A program made the translations under genes and the position numbers. DNA of 64,000 bases from Streptomyces sp. RKAG290 (GTDB lineage: Bacteria; Actinomycetota; Actinomycetes; Streptomycetales; Streptomycetaceae), in contig NZ_JAJOZC010000001.1 in NCBI RefSeq assembly GCF_023701695.1, positions 744,001 through 808,000 on the forward strand, read 5' to 3'. This document shows, in pieces, positions 28,242-37,345 of this stretch. The notes beneath the pieces are model-generated. The model made no database searches, was not told the origin of the DNA, and saw nothing but the letters and a program-made list of their open reading frames with translations. Every line of letters begins with the position of its first letter. Positions within the stretch are counted from its first letter, which is position 1.

Positions 28242-29455
28242 GACGCCCACGGTAGCCAGGCCCGGACCGCGAATCCGCCGCCCGGTTCCGGTCCGTGGTC
28301 GAGGCGGCCCCCGGCGAGGGTCGCCCGTTCGGTCAGCCCGATGAGGCCCTGGCCGGATCCGGGCACCTGCTCGAAGGGCCGGTCTGGGGCCGGGTTGCGC
28401 ACCTCGACGGTGATCCCCTGCCCCGGACCGCCGCCGACCGTGACGGCGACCTCGGCGCCGGGTGCGTGCTTGCGGGCGTTGGTCAGGCCCTCCTGGGCGA
28501 TGCGGTAGACGGTGCGGCCGGTGGCGGCGGGCGCCGCGGCCGGGTCGGCGAGCCGGTTGTCCAGGGTGACCTTCATCCCGGCCAGCCGGGACTCGGCGAT
28601 CAGCGAGTCCATGGTGGCGAGGGTGGGCTGCGGCCGGTCACCCTCGCTGTCGCGCGGGCTGCGCAGGACGCCGATGATCTCGCGGAGGTCCTGGAGCGCC
28701 TCGTGTGCGCTGTCCCGGATGACTCCTGCGGCGCGGGCCACCTCGGCCGGGGGTGCGTCGGGCCGGAATTCGAGGGCGCCGGCGTGGACGCTGAGCAGGG
28801 TCAGCCGGTGGGCGAGGACGTCGTGCATCTCGCGGGCGATGTCCTCGCGGGCCAGCCGCTGCGCCTGTTCGGCCCGGAGTCCGGCCTCGGTCTCGGCGCG
28901 CCTGGCACGCTCGCGCAGCGTGACGACGAGCTGGCGTCTGGAGCGTACGACCATGCCCCAGCTGAGCACCAGCAGGATCAGCAGCACACCGATGATCGTG
29001 GACGCGATGAACGAGGTGTTCGGGTCGGGGCGCAGATACGGCTGGAGCGGGGCGACGGCCAGGGCGCCCGCGCCGACGAACGCGACGGGGCGGAACGGCC
29101 GGTGCACGGCCACGCTGAACAGCGCCACCAGCAGCGCGCCGGCCGCGACGGGCTCCACCGTGGACAGCACCGTGAGAGCTACGGCGAGTCCGACCGGCCA
29201 CCGCCGCCGGACCCACAGCGCGCAGCAGGCCGCGGCGCCGATCAGCGAGTCGACGAAGACCACGCCGTCGGGCGTGCTGTGGTCGGCGTCGATCGCGGCC
29301 ACGGTCGCCATCCCGATCCCCGCCGCACAGAGGAACGCCGTGAGGTCGACGACCCAGTCGCGCACCGTACGGCGGGACCGGGCGCCCCGGTCGCCGGGCA
29401 GCTCGGGGTCGGCCATCGCCGAGGGAAGCAGCCAGGGGTACTCCGTACGCGTCAT
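28238..29455 (-). CDS. Two-component sensor histidine kinase (HisKA_3 / DesK type)
   Basis: A 405-residue kinase with about four to five transmembrane segments in residues 35-170 and a coiled region to 205. The phospho-acceptor His211 is in EMHDVLAHRL, and the ATPase domain has RIAQEGLTNARKHAPG and GQGLIGLTERA. This is the NarL-partner class of kinases, with few extracellular residues, so the stimulus is probably membrane-related. ATG 29455 starts the frame. It overlaps the response regulator by four bases. Confidence 0.87.
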   Translation of the reverse strand: MTRTEYPWLLPSAMADPELPGDRGARSRRTVRDWVVDLTAFLCAAGIGMATVAAIDADHSTPDGVVFVDSLIGAAACCALWVRRRWPVGLAVALTVLSTVEPVAAGALLVALFSVAVHRPFRPVAFVGAGALAVAPLQPYLRPDPNTSFIASTIIGVLLILLVLSWGMVVRSRRQLVVTLRERARRAETEAGLRAEQAQRLAREDIAREMHDVLAHRLTLLSVHAGALEFRPDAPPAEVARAAGVIRDSAHEALQDLREIIGVLRSPRDSEGDRPQPTLATMDSLIAESRLAGMKVTLDNRLADPAAAPAATGRTVYRIAQEGLTNARKHAPGAEVAVTVGGGPGQGITVEVRNPAPDRPFEQVPGSGQGLIGLTERATLAGGRLDHGPEPGGGFAVRAWLPWAS

Positions 29456-29601
29456 ATCGACAAAGCTACGCAGCGGATGTGCGGCTTCCGGCGGATCGGG
29501 GCCGGGAGGCGACCAAAGTCGCGGAAGGGAAGACTTTCGGCCCAGCGGCGCAGACGACCGGCCGACGCGGCGCCGGCGCCCCGGCCGCCAGGCTCGCTCC
29601 C

Positions 29602-29805
29602 ATGAAGAAACTCTGCGAGTCGGTCGGCTTCATCGTCCTCGTCCAGGGCGGCGCCGGGCTGCTCCACGAATGGTTCGACTGGTTCCGGTTCTTCAGCGTG
29701 GTGCGGCGCCTCACCTTCCTCGGCGAGTACACGCTCTTCGTCAACATCGTGCTGGTGGTGACGGGGATCGCCATCATGATCGCTTCGGACGCGGTCAAGG
29801 AGTAG
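29602..29805 (+). CDS. Small two-helix membrane protein
   Basis: A 67-residue protein starting at ATG 29602 (MKKLCESVGFIVLVQGGAGLL). It has two hydrophobic segments (residues 8-22 and about 42-62) joined by a basic, aromatic stretch (WFDWFRFFSVVRRL). I do not recognise it as a named family. The ribosome site is weak. Its 3' end overlaps the convergent DMT transporter by eleven bases, and it is divergent from the histidine kinase. A role in sensing or accessory signalling is possible but unsupported. Confidence 0.55.
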   Translation: MKKLCESVGFIVLVQGGAGLLHEWFDWFRFFSVVRRLTFLGEYTLFVNIVLVVTGIAIMIASDAVKE

Positions 29806-30745
29806 CGGCGTCCGCGCTGCGGCGCCCCCAGGCCGTGCCGGCCAGCACCAGCAGCGCACCCGCGACCCCGGGAACGCCCAGCCGTTCGCCGCCGATCGCG
29901 ATGCCGACGGCGGCGGCCCAGAGCGGTTCCGTACCGAGCAGCAGGCTGACCCGGGACGGCGAGGTGCGGCGCACGGACCACATCTGCACGAAGAACGCGA
30001 AGAGCGTGCAGAACACCGACAGGAAGAGCAGCCCGCTCCACTCCCGGACCCCGAAACCGGCCGCCACCGACCACGGCGACTCCCCGGTGCCGGGCATGGC
30101 GGCCAGCATCGCGAAGACGGCCACGGCGCTGCCGAGCTGGACGGTCGTCAGCGACAGCGAGTCCGCCGACCGGACGGACTTGATGCGCGCCATCAGCAGC
30201 ACGTGGAGCGTACGGGCGAGGGCGGCGGCCAGCATCAGCAGGTCGCCGCCCGAGGGGCTGGTGAATCCGCCGCCCTGGGTCAGCAGCACGACACCGGCCA
30301 CGGAGAGTCCGGCGGCGGCGAGGAAGGTACCGGTCGGCCGGACCCGTGTCACGGCGGCCTCGGCGAGCGGGGTGAAGATCATGGTGAGGCTGATGATGAG
30401 CCCGGCGTTGGTCGCCGAGGTGTGCACGACGCCGTACGTCTCCACCAGGAAGATCCCGCTGAGCACCAGGCCGAGCAGCCCCGCACCGCGCCACTGGGCC
30501 GCGCTCAGCGCCCTCAGCCGGCGTCGTCCGGCGATCACCAGGACCGGCAGCACGACGGCGAACCTGAGAACGAGGACGGCGATGACGGTCTGCGTCGTGG
30601 TGATGCCCTTGGCGGCCAGGTAGCTGGATCCCCAGACCACCGCGACGAGCAGCACGGGCAGATCGGTGAGCCATGCCCGGCGCGGCGGGGCGAGGGTGGG
30701 CACGGCGATCGAGGACACCCGGACTCCTGAGTTCTCCACAGACAC
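29795..30745 (-). CDS. DMT-superfamily (EamA) transporter
   Basis: A 316-residue membrane protein with ten predicted helices in two repeats. The first repeat starts LLVAVVWGSSYLAAKGIT and the second near LMLAAALARTLHVLLMARI, as in EamA/RhaT family exporters. TSPSRVSLLLGTEPLWAAAVG is the typical helix 8-9 segment. Start GTG 30745. Members export metabolites or amino acids; the substrate cannot be read from sequence. It is divergent from a TetR regulator, which is the usual arrangement for a regulated exporter. Confidence 0.82.
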   Translation of the reverse strand: MSVENSGVRVSSIAVPTLAPPRRAWLTDLPVLLVAVVWGSSYLAAKGITTTQTVIAVLVLRFAVVLPVLVIAGRRRLRALSAAQWRGAGLLGLVLSGIFLVETYGVVHTSATNAGLIISLTMIFTPLAEAAVTRVRPTGTFLAAAGLSVAGVVLLTQGGGFTSPSGGDLLMLAAALARTLHVLLMARIKSVRSADSLSLTTVQLGSAVAVFAMLAAMPGTGESPWSVAAGFGVREWSGLLFLSVFCTLFAFFVQMWSVRRTSPSRVSLLLGTEPLWAAAVGIAIGGERLGVPGVAGALLVLAGTAWGRRSADAATP

Positions 30746-30866
30746 GGTGTGGAGACCTCACTGGCTCGCACGCGGAACGATCACGGTACCGCCCGCCCTC
30801 CTAGAATGGGAGCCCAGGGACCGGCCCGACGGCCGCCCCGAACCTCACCGAGCACGGAGTCGTCAG

Positions 30867-31511
30867 ATGGCGGGAGCACGCCAGGACGGAAGGGTTGAAC
30901 GGGGCAACCGCACCCGGCAGCTGGTCCTCGCGCACGCCGCCGCGGTCGCGTCGGTGGAGGGCCTGGAAGGCCTTTCGCTCGGCCGGCTCGCCACCGAGCT
31001 CCGGCTGAGCAAGAGCGGCGTCTTCGCCCTCTTCGGCTCCAAGGAGGAGCTCCAGCTGGCCACCGTGCGCGCCGCCGTCGCGGTGTACGACGAGCACGTC
31101 GTGCAGCCGGTGCGGGCCGCGCCGGCCGGGCTGGGGCGGATCCGGCAGTTGTACGAGCGCTGGATCGCGTACTCGCAACAGCGGGTGTTCCCGGGCGGCT
31201 GCTTCTTCTACGCGGCCATCGCCGAGTTCGACGCGCGCGAGGGCGCGGTGCACGACGCGATCGTCGCCGCACAGGCCGGCTGGGTCGCCTTCGTGGAGCG
31301 GCGGATCGAGGAGGCGCGGGTGCTGGGCGAGATCCGGGCGGACTGCGACGTCCCCCAGCTCGCCTTCGAGATCATCGCGTTCCTGGAGCTGGCCAACGGC
31401 GACTCTGTCCTCCGCGACAGCTCCGAGAGCTATACGAGGGCGGCGCGCGCGATCCTGGGGCGGCTGCGGGCGGTGGCGGTGGATCCGTCGTCCCTGCCGC
31501 CCGAACCGTAG
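30867..31511 (+). CDS. TetR/AcrR-family transcriptional regulator
   Basis: A 214-residue repressor-type protein. The N-terminal helix-turn-helix is LVLAHAAAVASVEGLEGLSL, then GRLATELRLSKSGVFALF and GSKEELQLATV. The C-terminal ligand domain has RIRQLYERWIAYSQQRVFPG and GGCFFYAAIAEFD, as in the TetR_C subgroup. ATG 30867 follows GGAG by eight bases. It is divergent from the DMT transporter and upstream of TIGR03086 and SDR genes, either of which may be its target. Confidence 0.85.
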   Translation: MAGARQDGRVERGNRTRQLVLAHAAAVASVEGLEGLSLGRLATELRLSKSGVFALFGSKEELQLATVRAAVAVYDEHVVQPVRAAPAGLGRIRQLYERWIAYSQQRVFPGGCFFYAAIAEFDAREGAVHDAIVAAQAGWVAFVERRIEEARVLGEIRADCDVPQLAFEIIAFLELANGDSVLRDSSESYTRAARAILGRLRAVAVDPSSLPPEP

Positions 31512-31653
31512 AAGGGCCGATCCGCAGAAGGCCGGGGGAAACGTCCCGGCAGGTGTGCGGTGCCCCTCCGGGTGAAACTAACAGCACGATCGTTCGTCCA
31601 GTTGTATCCTTGTAGGCAGTCATGGCCAGCATGCCGAGCAGAGGGAACCGGAC

Positions 31654-32271
31654 ATGGACATCGACATCGTGCGACTCGACCGCGCCGCCGTGCTGGAATC
31701 GGTACGCGTCGTGGAGAGCGCCGGCCGCGGCGACTGGGACCGGCCCACGCCCTGCTCGCGCTGGAATCTGCGCCGCCTCGTAGAGCACATGGGCGCCCAG
31801 CACCTCGGATTCGCCGCCGCCGCGCGGGGCGAGGGGGGCGATGCGGCCGTGTGGCAGACCCCTTCCTTCGACGGGGACGATCCGGCCGCCCGGTACCGCG
31901 AGACGGCCGACCTGGTGCTTGCGGCGTTCGCACAACCCGGCGTGCTCGACGCGCGGTTCACGCTTCCGGAGATCGACGCCGCCACGACGTTCGCCGCACC
32001 CACCGCGATCGGCTTCCACTTCATCGACTACGTCGTGCACTCCTGGGACGCGGCGGCCACGCTCGGGATGCGGACCGGGTTCCCGCCGGCCGTCGTCGAG
32101 GCCGCGCTGCCGATCGCGCTGCGGGTACCCGGCGGGCAGCGGCGCGAACGGCCGGACGCGGCCTTCGCGCCCGCCCTGGCCCCCGAGGACGGGGCGGGGA
32201 CGGACACCTTCCGGATCGTCCTGACGACGCTCGGCCGCTCACCCGACTGGAGCCCTTCGCAGGGGAGTTGA
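31654..32271 (+). CDS. TIGR03086-family metal-binding (DinB-like) protein
   Basis: A 205-residue four-helix protein of the mycothiol-dependent maleylpyruvate isomerase-like group. Metal ligand candidates are in LVEHMGAQHL and in FHFIDYVVHSWDAA (H-W-D type motif), with the N-terminal WDRPTPCSRWN typical of the family. The family may use mycothiol, the actinobacterial thiol, for detoxification or isomerisation. ATG 31654 with GAGGGA upstream. An AT-rich sequence with the palindrome ACGATCGT lies about 65 bases before the start and might be a TetR site. Confidence 0.75.
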   Translation: MDIDIVRLDRAAVLESVRVVESAGRGDWDRPTPCSRWNLRRLVEHMGAQHLGFAAAARGEGGDAAVWQTPSFDGDDPAARYRETADLVLAAFAQPGVLDARFTLPEIDAATTFAAPTAIGFHFIDYVVHSWDAAATLGMRTGFPPAVVEAALPIALRVPGGQRRERPDAAFAPALAPEDGAGTDTFRIVLTTLGRSPDWSPSQGS

Positions 32272-32411
32272 CCAGGCAGCCAGCCGGGCGAGCATCCCTG
32301 AGCCGTACCGGAGTGGGCGTCCGTTTCCCGCCGGTATCCGGTCCGGCGAAGGGCTTTTCTTGTTCTTGTCAGCCAACAGCCAGTACCACCGGCAAGGACA
32401 GGAAACCCCTG

Positions 32412-33164
32412 ATGAACAGCACCAGCACCGTCAGCTCGAACCGGACCGCGCTCGTCACCGGCGGCAGCCGCGGCATCGGCGCCGCGACCGCCCTGCGGCT
32501 CGCCCGGGACGGGGCCGATGTGGCACTGACCTACGCCCGGGACGAGGACGCCGCACAGGAGGTCGTGCGGAAGATCGAGGCGTGCGGCCGCCGCGCCGTC
32601 GCCCTGCGCGCCGACTCGGCCGACCCGGAGGCCGTCCCGGCGGCGGTGCACCGGGTGGCGGAGACCTTCGGCCGTCTCGACGTCCTGGTGAACAACGCGG
32701 GCATCGGCGTCCTCGGCCCGATCGAAGGACTCACCACCGCCGATGTCGACCGGGTGCTCGCCGTCAACGTGCGGGCCGTCTTCCTGGCCTGCCGGGCGGC
32801 GGCCGGAGTGATGGAGCGCGGCGGCCGCATCATCTCGCTCGGTACGGCCCTGAGCCGGTTCGCGGGCGGCCCCGGCGGCACGCTCTACGCGATGAGCAAG
32901 TCGGCACTGTCCGGCCTCACCAAGCCGCTCGCCCGCGAGCTCGGCCCGCGGGGAATCACCGTCAATCTGGTCCAGCCGGGGCCGGTGGACACCGACCTCA
33001 ATCCGGCGGACGGCCCGTTCGCCGCCGGACAGCGGGCCGGGACGGCACTGGACCGGTTCGGGACGACCGGTGAAGTGGCGTCCCTGATCGCCTACTTGGC
33101 CGGGGACGAGGCCGCGTACATCACCGGCACGGAGATCGTGGTGGACGGCGGTCACGCCGCCTGA
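32412..33164 (+). CDS. Short-chain dehydrogenase/reductase
   Basis: A 250-residue classical SDR. The cofactor motif TGGSRGIG is at residues 16-23 and NNAG at 94-97. The active site is Ser142 in ISLGTALS and Tyr159-x-x-x-Lys163 in YAMSK. The C-terminus GTEIVVDGGHAA is typical of FabG-like enzymes. NADPH is likely because of the Arg in TGGSRG. ATG 32412 follows AGGAA by seven bases. The substrate is unknown. It is 140 bases downstream of the TIGR03086 gene; a perfect terminator follows it. Confidence 0.87.
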   Translation: MNSTSTVSSNRTALVTGGSRGIGAATALRLARDGADVALTYARDEDAAQEVVRKIEACGRRAVALRADSADPEAVPAAVHRVAETFGRLDVLVNNAGIGVLGPIEGLTTADVDRVLAVNVRAVFLACRAAAGVMERGGRIISLGTALSRFAGGPGGTLYAMSKSALSGLTKPLARELGPRGITVNLVQPGPVDTDLNPADGPFAAGQRAGTALDRFGTTGEVASLIAYLAGDEAAYITGTEIVVDGGHAA

Positions 33165-33166
33165 GC

Positions 33167-33200
33167 CCGGTGGCAGGGTGGGGCCCCACCCTGCCACCGG
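33167..33200 (+). terminator. Perfect 34-base palindrome after SDR gene
   Basis: Bases 33167-33183 (CCGGTGGCAGGGTGGGG) are the exact reverse complement of 33184-33200, giving a 17-bp palindrome with no extra loop. It starts three bases after the SDR stop. The stability and position mark it as the SDR transcription terminator. Confidence 0.75.
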
Positions 33201-33267
33201 TCCCCCGTCCGGACCACGGGACAGCCCATAGGCTGGCCGGGCAGCCATCCGGCGAGAAGGGAAGATC

Positions 33268-34098
33268 ATGTCCGAGACCCCGGCGCACACCCTGAACGAC
33301 GGCCGTACCGTCCCCGCAGTCGGGCTCGGCACCTGGCCGCTGGACGACGACGCGGCGGAGAAAGCCGTCGCCGGGGCCCTGGGGCTCGGCTACCGGCTCG
33401 TCGACACGGCGCTGAACTACGGCAACGAAACCGGCACCGGCCGCGGGATCGCCCGCAGCGGCGTCCCCCGTCAGGACGTCTTCGTCACCACCAAGGTGCC
33501 GGGCCGGCATCACGGCTACGAGAAGACACTGGCCTCGTTCGAGGAGTCCCGCCGCAACCTGGGCCTGACCTACGTGGACCTCTACCTCATCCACTGGCCG
33601 CTGCCGCGCGTCGATCTGTACGTGGACACCTGGAAGGCCATGATCCGGCTCCGCGAGGACGGGCTCGTCCGGTCGATCGGGGTCTCCAACTTCACCGCGG
33701 AGCACCTCGCCCGGCTGGAGCGGGAGACGGGGGTGCTGCCCGCCGTCAACCAGATCGAGATGCATCCGCGGCTGCCGCAGGAGGAGCTCCGGGCCGTGCA
33801 CGCCGCCAAGGGCATCGTCACGGAGAGCTGGAGCCCGCTGGGCCGCGGCCATGACCTGCTGGCCGACCCCGGACCGGTCGCCGTCGCCCGGGCGCACGGC
33901 GTGACGCCCGGACAGGCGGTGCTGCGCTGGCACACCCAGCTGGGGGCCGTGCCGATCCCGAAGTCCGCCGACCCGGGGCGCCAGGGCGAGAACCTCGACC
34001 TGTTCGGCTTCGAGCTGACCGCGGACGAGCTGGCGCGCATCGCAGCCGGACCGCGGGAGCGGTTCGGCGGGGACCCCGAGGCGCACGAGGAGTTCTGA
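33268..34098 (+). CDS. Aldo/keto reductase
   Basis: A 276-residue NADPH-dependent reductase of the AKR5-like group. The catalytic tetrad is complete: Asp46 and Tyr51 in LVDTALNYGNE, Lys76 in VTTKVPGR and His109 in YLIHWPLP. The cofactor segment AVPIPKSADPGRQGENLDLF is also present. ATG 33268 follows GAAGGGAAG. It reduces aldehydes or keto sugars in this family; substrate not determined. It is flanked by terminators on both sides, so it is a single-gene transcript. Confidence 0.88.
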   Translation: MSETPAHTLNDGRTVPAVGLGTWPLDDDAAEKAVAGALGLGYRLVDTALNYGNETGTGRGIARSGVPRQDVFVTTKVPGRHHGYEKTLASFEESRRNLGLTYVDLYLIHWPLPRVDLYVDTWKAMIRLREDGLVRSIGVSNFTAEHLARLERETGVLPAVNQIEMHPRLPQEELRAVHAAKGIVTESWSPLGRGHDLLADPGPVAVARAHGVTPGQAVLRWHTQLGAVPIPKSADPGRQGENLDLFGFELTADELARIAAGPRERFGGDPEAHEEF

Positions 34099-34103
34099 GC
34101 GGC

Positions 34104-34131
34104 GGGCCGCGGCGCGGTTGCGCCGCGGCCC
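34104..34131. terminator. Bidirectional stem-loop between AKR and monooxygenase
   Basis: GGGCCGCGGCGC (34104-34115) pairs with GCGCCGCGGCCC (34120-34131) across a GGTT loop. It lies five bases after the AKR stop and just beyond the stop of the convergent monooxygenase gene, so it can terminate both transcripts. Confidence 0.75.
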
Positions 34132-34135
34132 CGTC

Positions 34136-34465
34136 TCAGCTCGTGCGCGGCTGCAGCTCCGCCATCCGCGACCAGCCCTCGCCCGGCACCTCGACGTTGA
34201 TGATCTCGGGTGTCGACGCCACCAGGTCCGCCATCCGGTCCAGCGCCGCCGCGAAGTGCGCGGACTTCACATGCGCCGCACCCGCCTCGGCCGAGGCGAA
34301 CGCCTCCAGCAGCACGAACTGGTCCGGGTTCTCCACGCTGTAGGACCAGTCGAAGAACAGGTTGCCCGGCTCCTGCCGGGTGGCGAGGGTGAAGTCCTCG
34401 ACGGCCGGGAGCCAGTTGTCGCGCTCGGCGCTGCGGACGGTGAACCTGACGGCGATGAAGATCAT
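34136..34465 (-). CDS. ABM-domain putative quinol monooxygenase
   Basis: A 109-residue protein with a dimeric alpha-beta barrel (ABM) domain: MIFIAVRFTVRSAERDNWLP, then FFDWSYSVENPDQFVLLEAF and HVKSAHFAAALDRM. These match YgiN-like quinol monooxygenases or related small cofactor-free oxygenases. ATG 34465. It lies 93 bases downstream of the allantoicase stop on the same strand, so it may be a distal member of the allantoin operon, although no role in purine breakdown is known for the family. Confidence 0.72.
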   Translation of the reverse strand: MIFIAVRFTVRSAERDNWLPAVEDFTLATRQEPGNLFFDWSYSVENPDQFVLLEAFASAEAGAAHVKSAHFAAALDRMADLVASTPEIINVEVPGEGWSRMAELQPRTS

Positions 34466-34558
34466 GACGACTCCTGCTCGGGGCGTGCGGCAACCCGGGC
34501 AGGGTCCCGCAGCCGTACGGTATCGCCCGAATACGGGCAGCTGCCGGAGGGGCTCGGG

Positions 34559-35674
34559 TCAGCCGCCCAGCTCGACATGGCGGGCGGCCAGCCGCTTCGC
34601 GCCCTGCTCGGTCAGCGCGCCGAAGAGCCGCAGCCGCGAGATTCCGCCGTCCGGGAAGATGTCGATGCGCACCTCGCCGGCCCGCACGGCCTCCGGCAGC
34701 ACGAAGCGGTGGTTGGTGTCGGGCTGCAGCCGGGTCCTGGGCAGTGCCTCGGCCCATTCGCCGCCCTCCCCGTCCCGGGCCGAAAGGCTCGCCCAGCCCG
34801 CGGAGTTGCCCTTCAGGTAGGCGGTGTCGATCTCGACCGCCCGGATCTCCGCCTGCTCGACCAGGCGGTAGCGGATCCAGTCGTTGCCCTTGTCGCGCCG
34901 GCGCCGGGTCTCCCAGCCGTCGTCCATCTTGTGGGACCGGCCGGGCTGGATGGTGTTGGTCGCCGGGGAGTAGAAGCGGTCGGAGGCGTCCTCCACCCGG
35001 CCGCCGTTCTCCAGCGCGACCAGATCGAAGGTGCCGAGCGCCGTCAGCCAGGCGGGGTCGGGGGCGACTTCGCCGTACACCCGGAGCCGGGCTATGCCGC
35101 CGTCGGGGTGCTGGCTGACCCGCAGGTGGGTGAAGCGCTGTCGCGTCCCGACGGCGAACCCGTTGGCCGCGTGGCCACCGACTGCCGTACGGGGTACGAG
35201 TGTTGTCCACTTCACGTCGGGGGCGCAGAGGTCCTCGGGTGACGGGGAGCCGGGCAGGGAGACCGCCTCGACGGAGACCGCCTGGGGGTAGTTGCCGCGG
35301 AAGTGGGCGGTGTCGACGACGATTCCGTGCACGACCCCGGGCGCACCGAGGCGGACCAGCGCCCAGTCGTGGTCCTCGTCCACGGGGTGGGGCTGGGTGG
35401 CGCTCACGCCACGGCGGCGGCGCGTCTCCCAGCCGTCCATGATCTTGCCCTTGTGGCCGAAGCGCTCGGGGTCGAAGTGGGCGGGCTCCGGCTTCAGCAG
35501 GTTCTCGCGCTCCGCGAAGAACTCGTCGTTGGCGGCGATCACCCCCGCGCCGAGACGCCGGTCGGCGAGGTCGACGAGGTGGGTGAAGGGGAAGTCCGCG
35601 GTGCGGTAGTCGGCGTACGGGTCGCCGCCGCCGTAGGGGCTCGCGTCGCCGGTGAAGTGCGCTGTCGCCGTCAT
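34559..35674 (-). CDS. alc: Allantoicase
   Basis: A 371-residue allantoicase, which hydrolyses allantoate to ureidoglycolate and urea. The two allantoicase repeats are visible: GKIMDGWETRRRRG in the first half and HKMDDGWETRRRRD in the second. Each is followed by a matching domain ([20 protein letters not shown] and NDWIRYRLVEQAEIRAVEID) and a conserved RLRVYGEV/RLRLFGAL end. The start is ATG 35674, with AAAGGA upstream; three bases separate it from the stop of allantoinase, so the two are co-transcribed and probably coupled. Control by the IclR protein AllR encoded upstream is likely. Confidence 0.93.
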   Translation of the reverse strand: MTATAHFTGDASPYGGGDPYADYRTADFPFTHLVDLADRRLGAGVIAANDEFFAERENLLKPEPAHFDPERFGHKGKIMDGWETRRRRGVSATQPHPVDEDHDWALVRLGAPGVVHGIVVDTAHFRGNYPQAVSVEAVSLPGSPSPEDLCAPDVKWTTLVPRTAVGGHAANGFAVGTRQRFTHLRVSQHPDGGIARLRVYGEVAPDPAWLTALGTFDLVALENGGRVEDASDRFYSPATNTIQPGRSHKMDDGWETRRRRDKGNDWIRYRLVEQAEIRAVEIDTAYLKGNSAGWASLSARDGEGGEWAEALPRTRLQPDTNHRFVLPEAVRAGEVRIDIFPDGGISRLRLFGALTEQGAKRLAARHVELGG

Positions 35675-35676
35675 GG

Positions 35677-37020
35677 TCAGCGGGTCCTTTCGAGGAGGCG
35701 GCCGGTGGGTTCGGCGAGGGTGCCGTCCGCCGCGATCCGCACGCCGCGCAGCCAGGTCGACCGGACGACCCCGTGCAGGGTCCGGCCGGCGTACGCGGTG
35801 ACCTGGTTGCGGTGGAAGAGCTCGGCCGGGTCGACGGTGAAGGTCGCGTCGGGGGCCAGGACGGCGAAGTCGGCGTCGCGGCCGGCCTCGATCGCGCCCT
35901 TGTTGCGCAGTCCGGCCAGCTCGGCGGGGGCGGCCGACATCCAGCGGGCGACGTCGTCGAGCGAGTGGCCGCGCCTGCGGGCCTCGGTCCAGATGGCGGG
36001 CAGCCCCAGCTGGAGGGAGGAGATGCCGCCCCACGCGGAGGCGAAGTCCGGCGTCTTGAGGTCGGTGGTGCAGGGCGAGTGGTCGGAGACGATGCAGTCG
36101 ATGGTGCCGTCGGCGAGACCCGCCCACAGCGCGTCCTGGTTGGCCGCCTCGCGGATGGGCGGGCAGCACTTGAACTCGGTGGCGCCGTCGGGGACTTCCT
36201 CGGCGGTGAGGGTGAGGAAGTGCGGGCAGGACTCGACCGTGACCCGGACGCCCTCGCGCTTGGCGGCGGCGATCAGCGGCAGCGCGTCGCTGGAGGACAG
36301 ATGCAGTACGTGGACGCGGGCGTTCAGCCGCTTGGCGTGGGCGATCAGCCCCTCGATCGCGGTGTTCTCGGCGTCGCGCGGCCGGGAGGCGAGGAAGTCG
36401 GCGTAGGCGGGGCCGCTGCGCTGCGGCGCGGACTCCAGGTGGTGCGGGTCCTCGGCGTGCACGATCAGCAGGCCGCCGAAGCCGGCGATCTCCGTCATCG
36501 ACCGGGCCAGCTGCTCCTGGTCCAGTTCGGGGAACTCCTCGACGCCGGAGGGCGACAGGAAGCACTTGAAGCCGAAGACGCCGGCCTCGTACAGCGGTAG
36601 CAGGTCCTTGACGTTCGAGGGGATCGCACCGCCCCAGAAGCCCGTGTCGATGTGCGCCTTGGGGGCGGCCACCTGCTGCTTGACGCGCAGGTTCTCGACG
36701 GTGGTGGTCGGCGGGAGCGAGTTGAGCGGCATGTCGAGCAGGGTGGTGATCCCGCCGGCCGCGGCGGCGCGGGTGGCGGTCCAGAACCCCTCCCACTCGG
36801 TGCGCCCGGGGTCGTTCACGTGGACATGGGTGTCCACGAGCCCCGGCAGCAGCACATCGTCGCCGAAGTCCTCGAGCCGGGCGCCCGGCGGCACCTCGGC
36901 GTCGTACGGCAGGACCGCTTCGATCTTCCCGGCGGCGACGGCGACCGTGGCGGGCCGCGTCCCCTCGGGAGTGACGACGCGCGTCGAGCGCAGTACCAGC
37001 TTCTCGTCCGTAGCGGACAC
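35677..37020 (-). CDS. allB: Allantoinase
   Basis: A 447-residue cyclic amidohydrolase that opens allantoin to allantoate. Metal ligands are visible: His65 and His67 in DTHVHVND, the carboxylated Lys in [11 protein letters not shown], His in [10 protein letters not shown], His in VHVLHLSS, and Asp in [13 protein letters not shown] 37020 is preferred to the upstream ATG because GGGGAG lies five bases before it and the protein then begins like other allantoinases. It is the first gene of the allantoin operon. A palindrome (37042-37058) covers the expected transcription start. Confidence 0.94.
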   Translation of the reverse strand: MSATDEKLVLRSTRVVTPEGTRPATVAVAAGKIEAVLPYDAEVPPGARLEDFGDDVLLPGLVDTHVHVNDPGRTEWEGFWTATRAAAAGGITTLLDMPLNSLPPTTTVENLRVKQQVAAPKAHIDTGFWGGAIPSNVKDLLPLYEAGVFGFKCFLSPSGVEEFPELDQEQLARSMTEIAGFGGLLIVHAEDPHHLESAPQRSGPAYADFLASRPRDAENTAIEGLIAHAKRLNARVHVLHLSSSDALPLIAAAKREGVRVTVESCPHFLTLTAEEVPDGATEFKCCPPIREAANQDALWAGLADGTIDCIVSDHSPCTTDLKTPDFASAWGGISSLQLGLPAIWTEARRRGHSLDDVARWMSAAPAELAGLRNKGAIEAGRDADFAVLAPDATFTVDPAELFHRNQVTAYAGRTLHGVVRSTWLRGVRIAADGTLAEPTGRLLERTR

Positions 37021-37041
37021 CCGTGCTCCCCACATCATTAA

Positions 37042-37058
37042 TTCAACGAACTGTTGAA
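37042..37058. promoter_or_regulatory. Palindrome TTCAAC-N5-GTTGAA at allB transcription start
   Basis: TTCAAC (37042-37047) and GTTGAA (37053-37058) form a perfect inverted repeat with five bases between. It lies 22 bases upstream of the allB GTG and directly downstream of the promoter-like pair at 37061-37089, so a bound dimer would block transcription. The divergent IclR-family gene next door is the natural candidate regulator. Confidence 0.6.
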
Positions 37059-37060
37059 GG

Positions 37061-37089
37061 AGTCTTCACTCGGGAAAGCGGCCCGTCAA
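37061..37089 (-). promoter_or_regulatory. Candidate allB promoter
   Basis: On the minus strand TTGACG (37089-37084) and AAGACT (37066-37061) are separated by exactly 17 bases. The -35 is good and the -10 weak. A start about seven bases downstream would fall inside the palindrome at 37042-37058. Confidence 0.45.
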
Positions 37090-37165
37090 GACCCCCATTC
37101 TCTGCGTCGGGCAACCGGCGGACCACTCGGACATCCACTGGAGGTTTCCACAAAGTAAAAGACTA

Positions 37166-37182
37166 ATTTCACAGAGCGGAAT
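37166..37182. promoter_or_regulatory. Palindrome ATTTC-N7-GGAAT in allB-allR intergenic region
   Basis: ATTTC (37166-37170) and GGAAT (37178-37182) form a near-palindrome. Its core, TTTC-N7-GGAA, has the same form and the same seven-base spacing as the element in the malate synthase promoter (49464-49478). TAGAAT at 37184-37189 lies next to it as a possible -10 for allR on the plus strand. A shared AllR site is the simplest reading. Confidence 0.45.
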
Positions 37183-37345
37183 GTAGAATAGGCCAGACAC
37201 GGTGCGGCAGAACCACCGGGGGGTCTGCGGACACCCGGACAAACGGGCCCTGACCGGCCAGGACGCCGACCGTGGAACAGTGGGCCGATCGGGAAGCGCC
37301 CGGTAGGCTGCTGCCTTGCTCTTCCGCTTCGAAAGGACCGTTGAC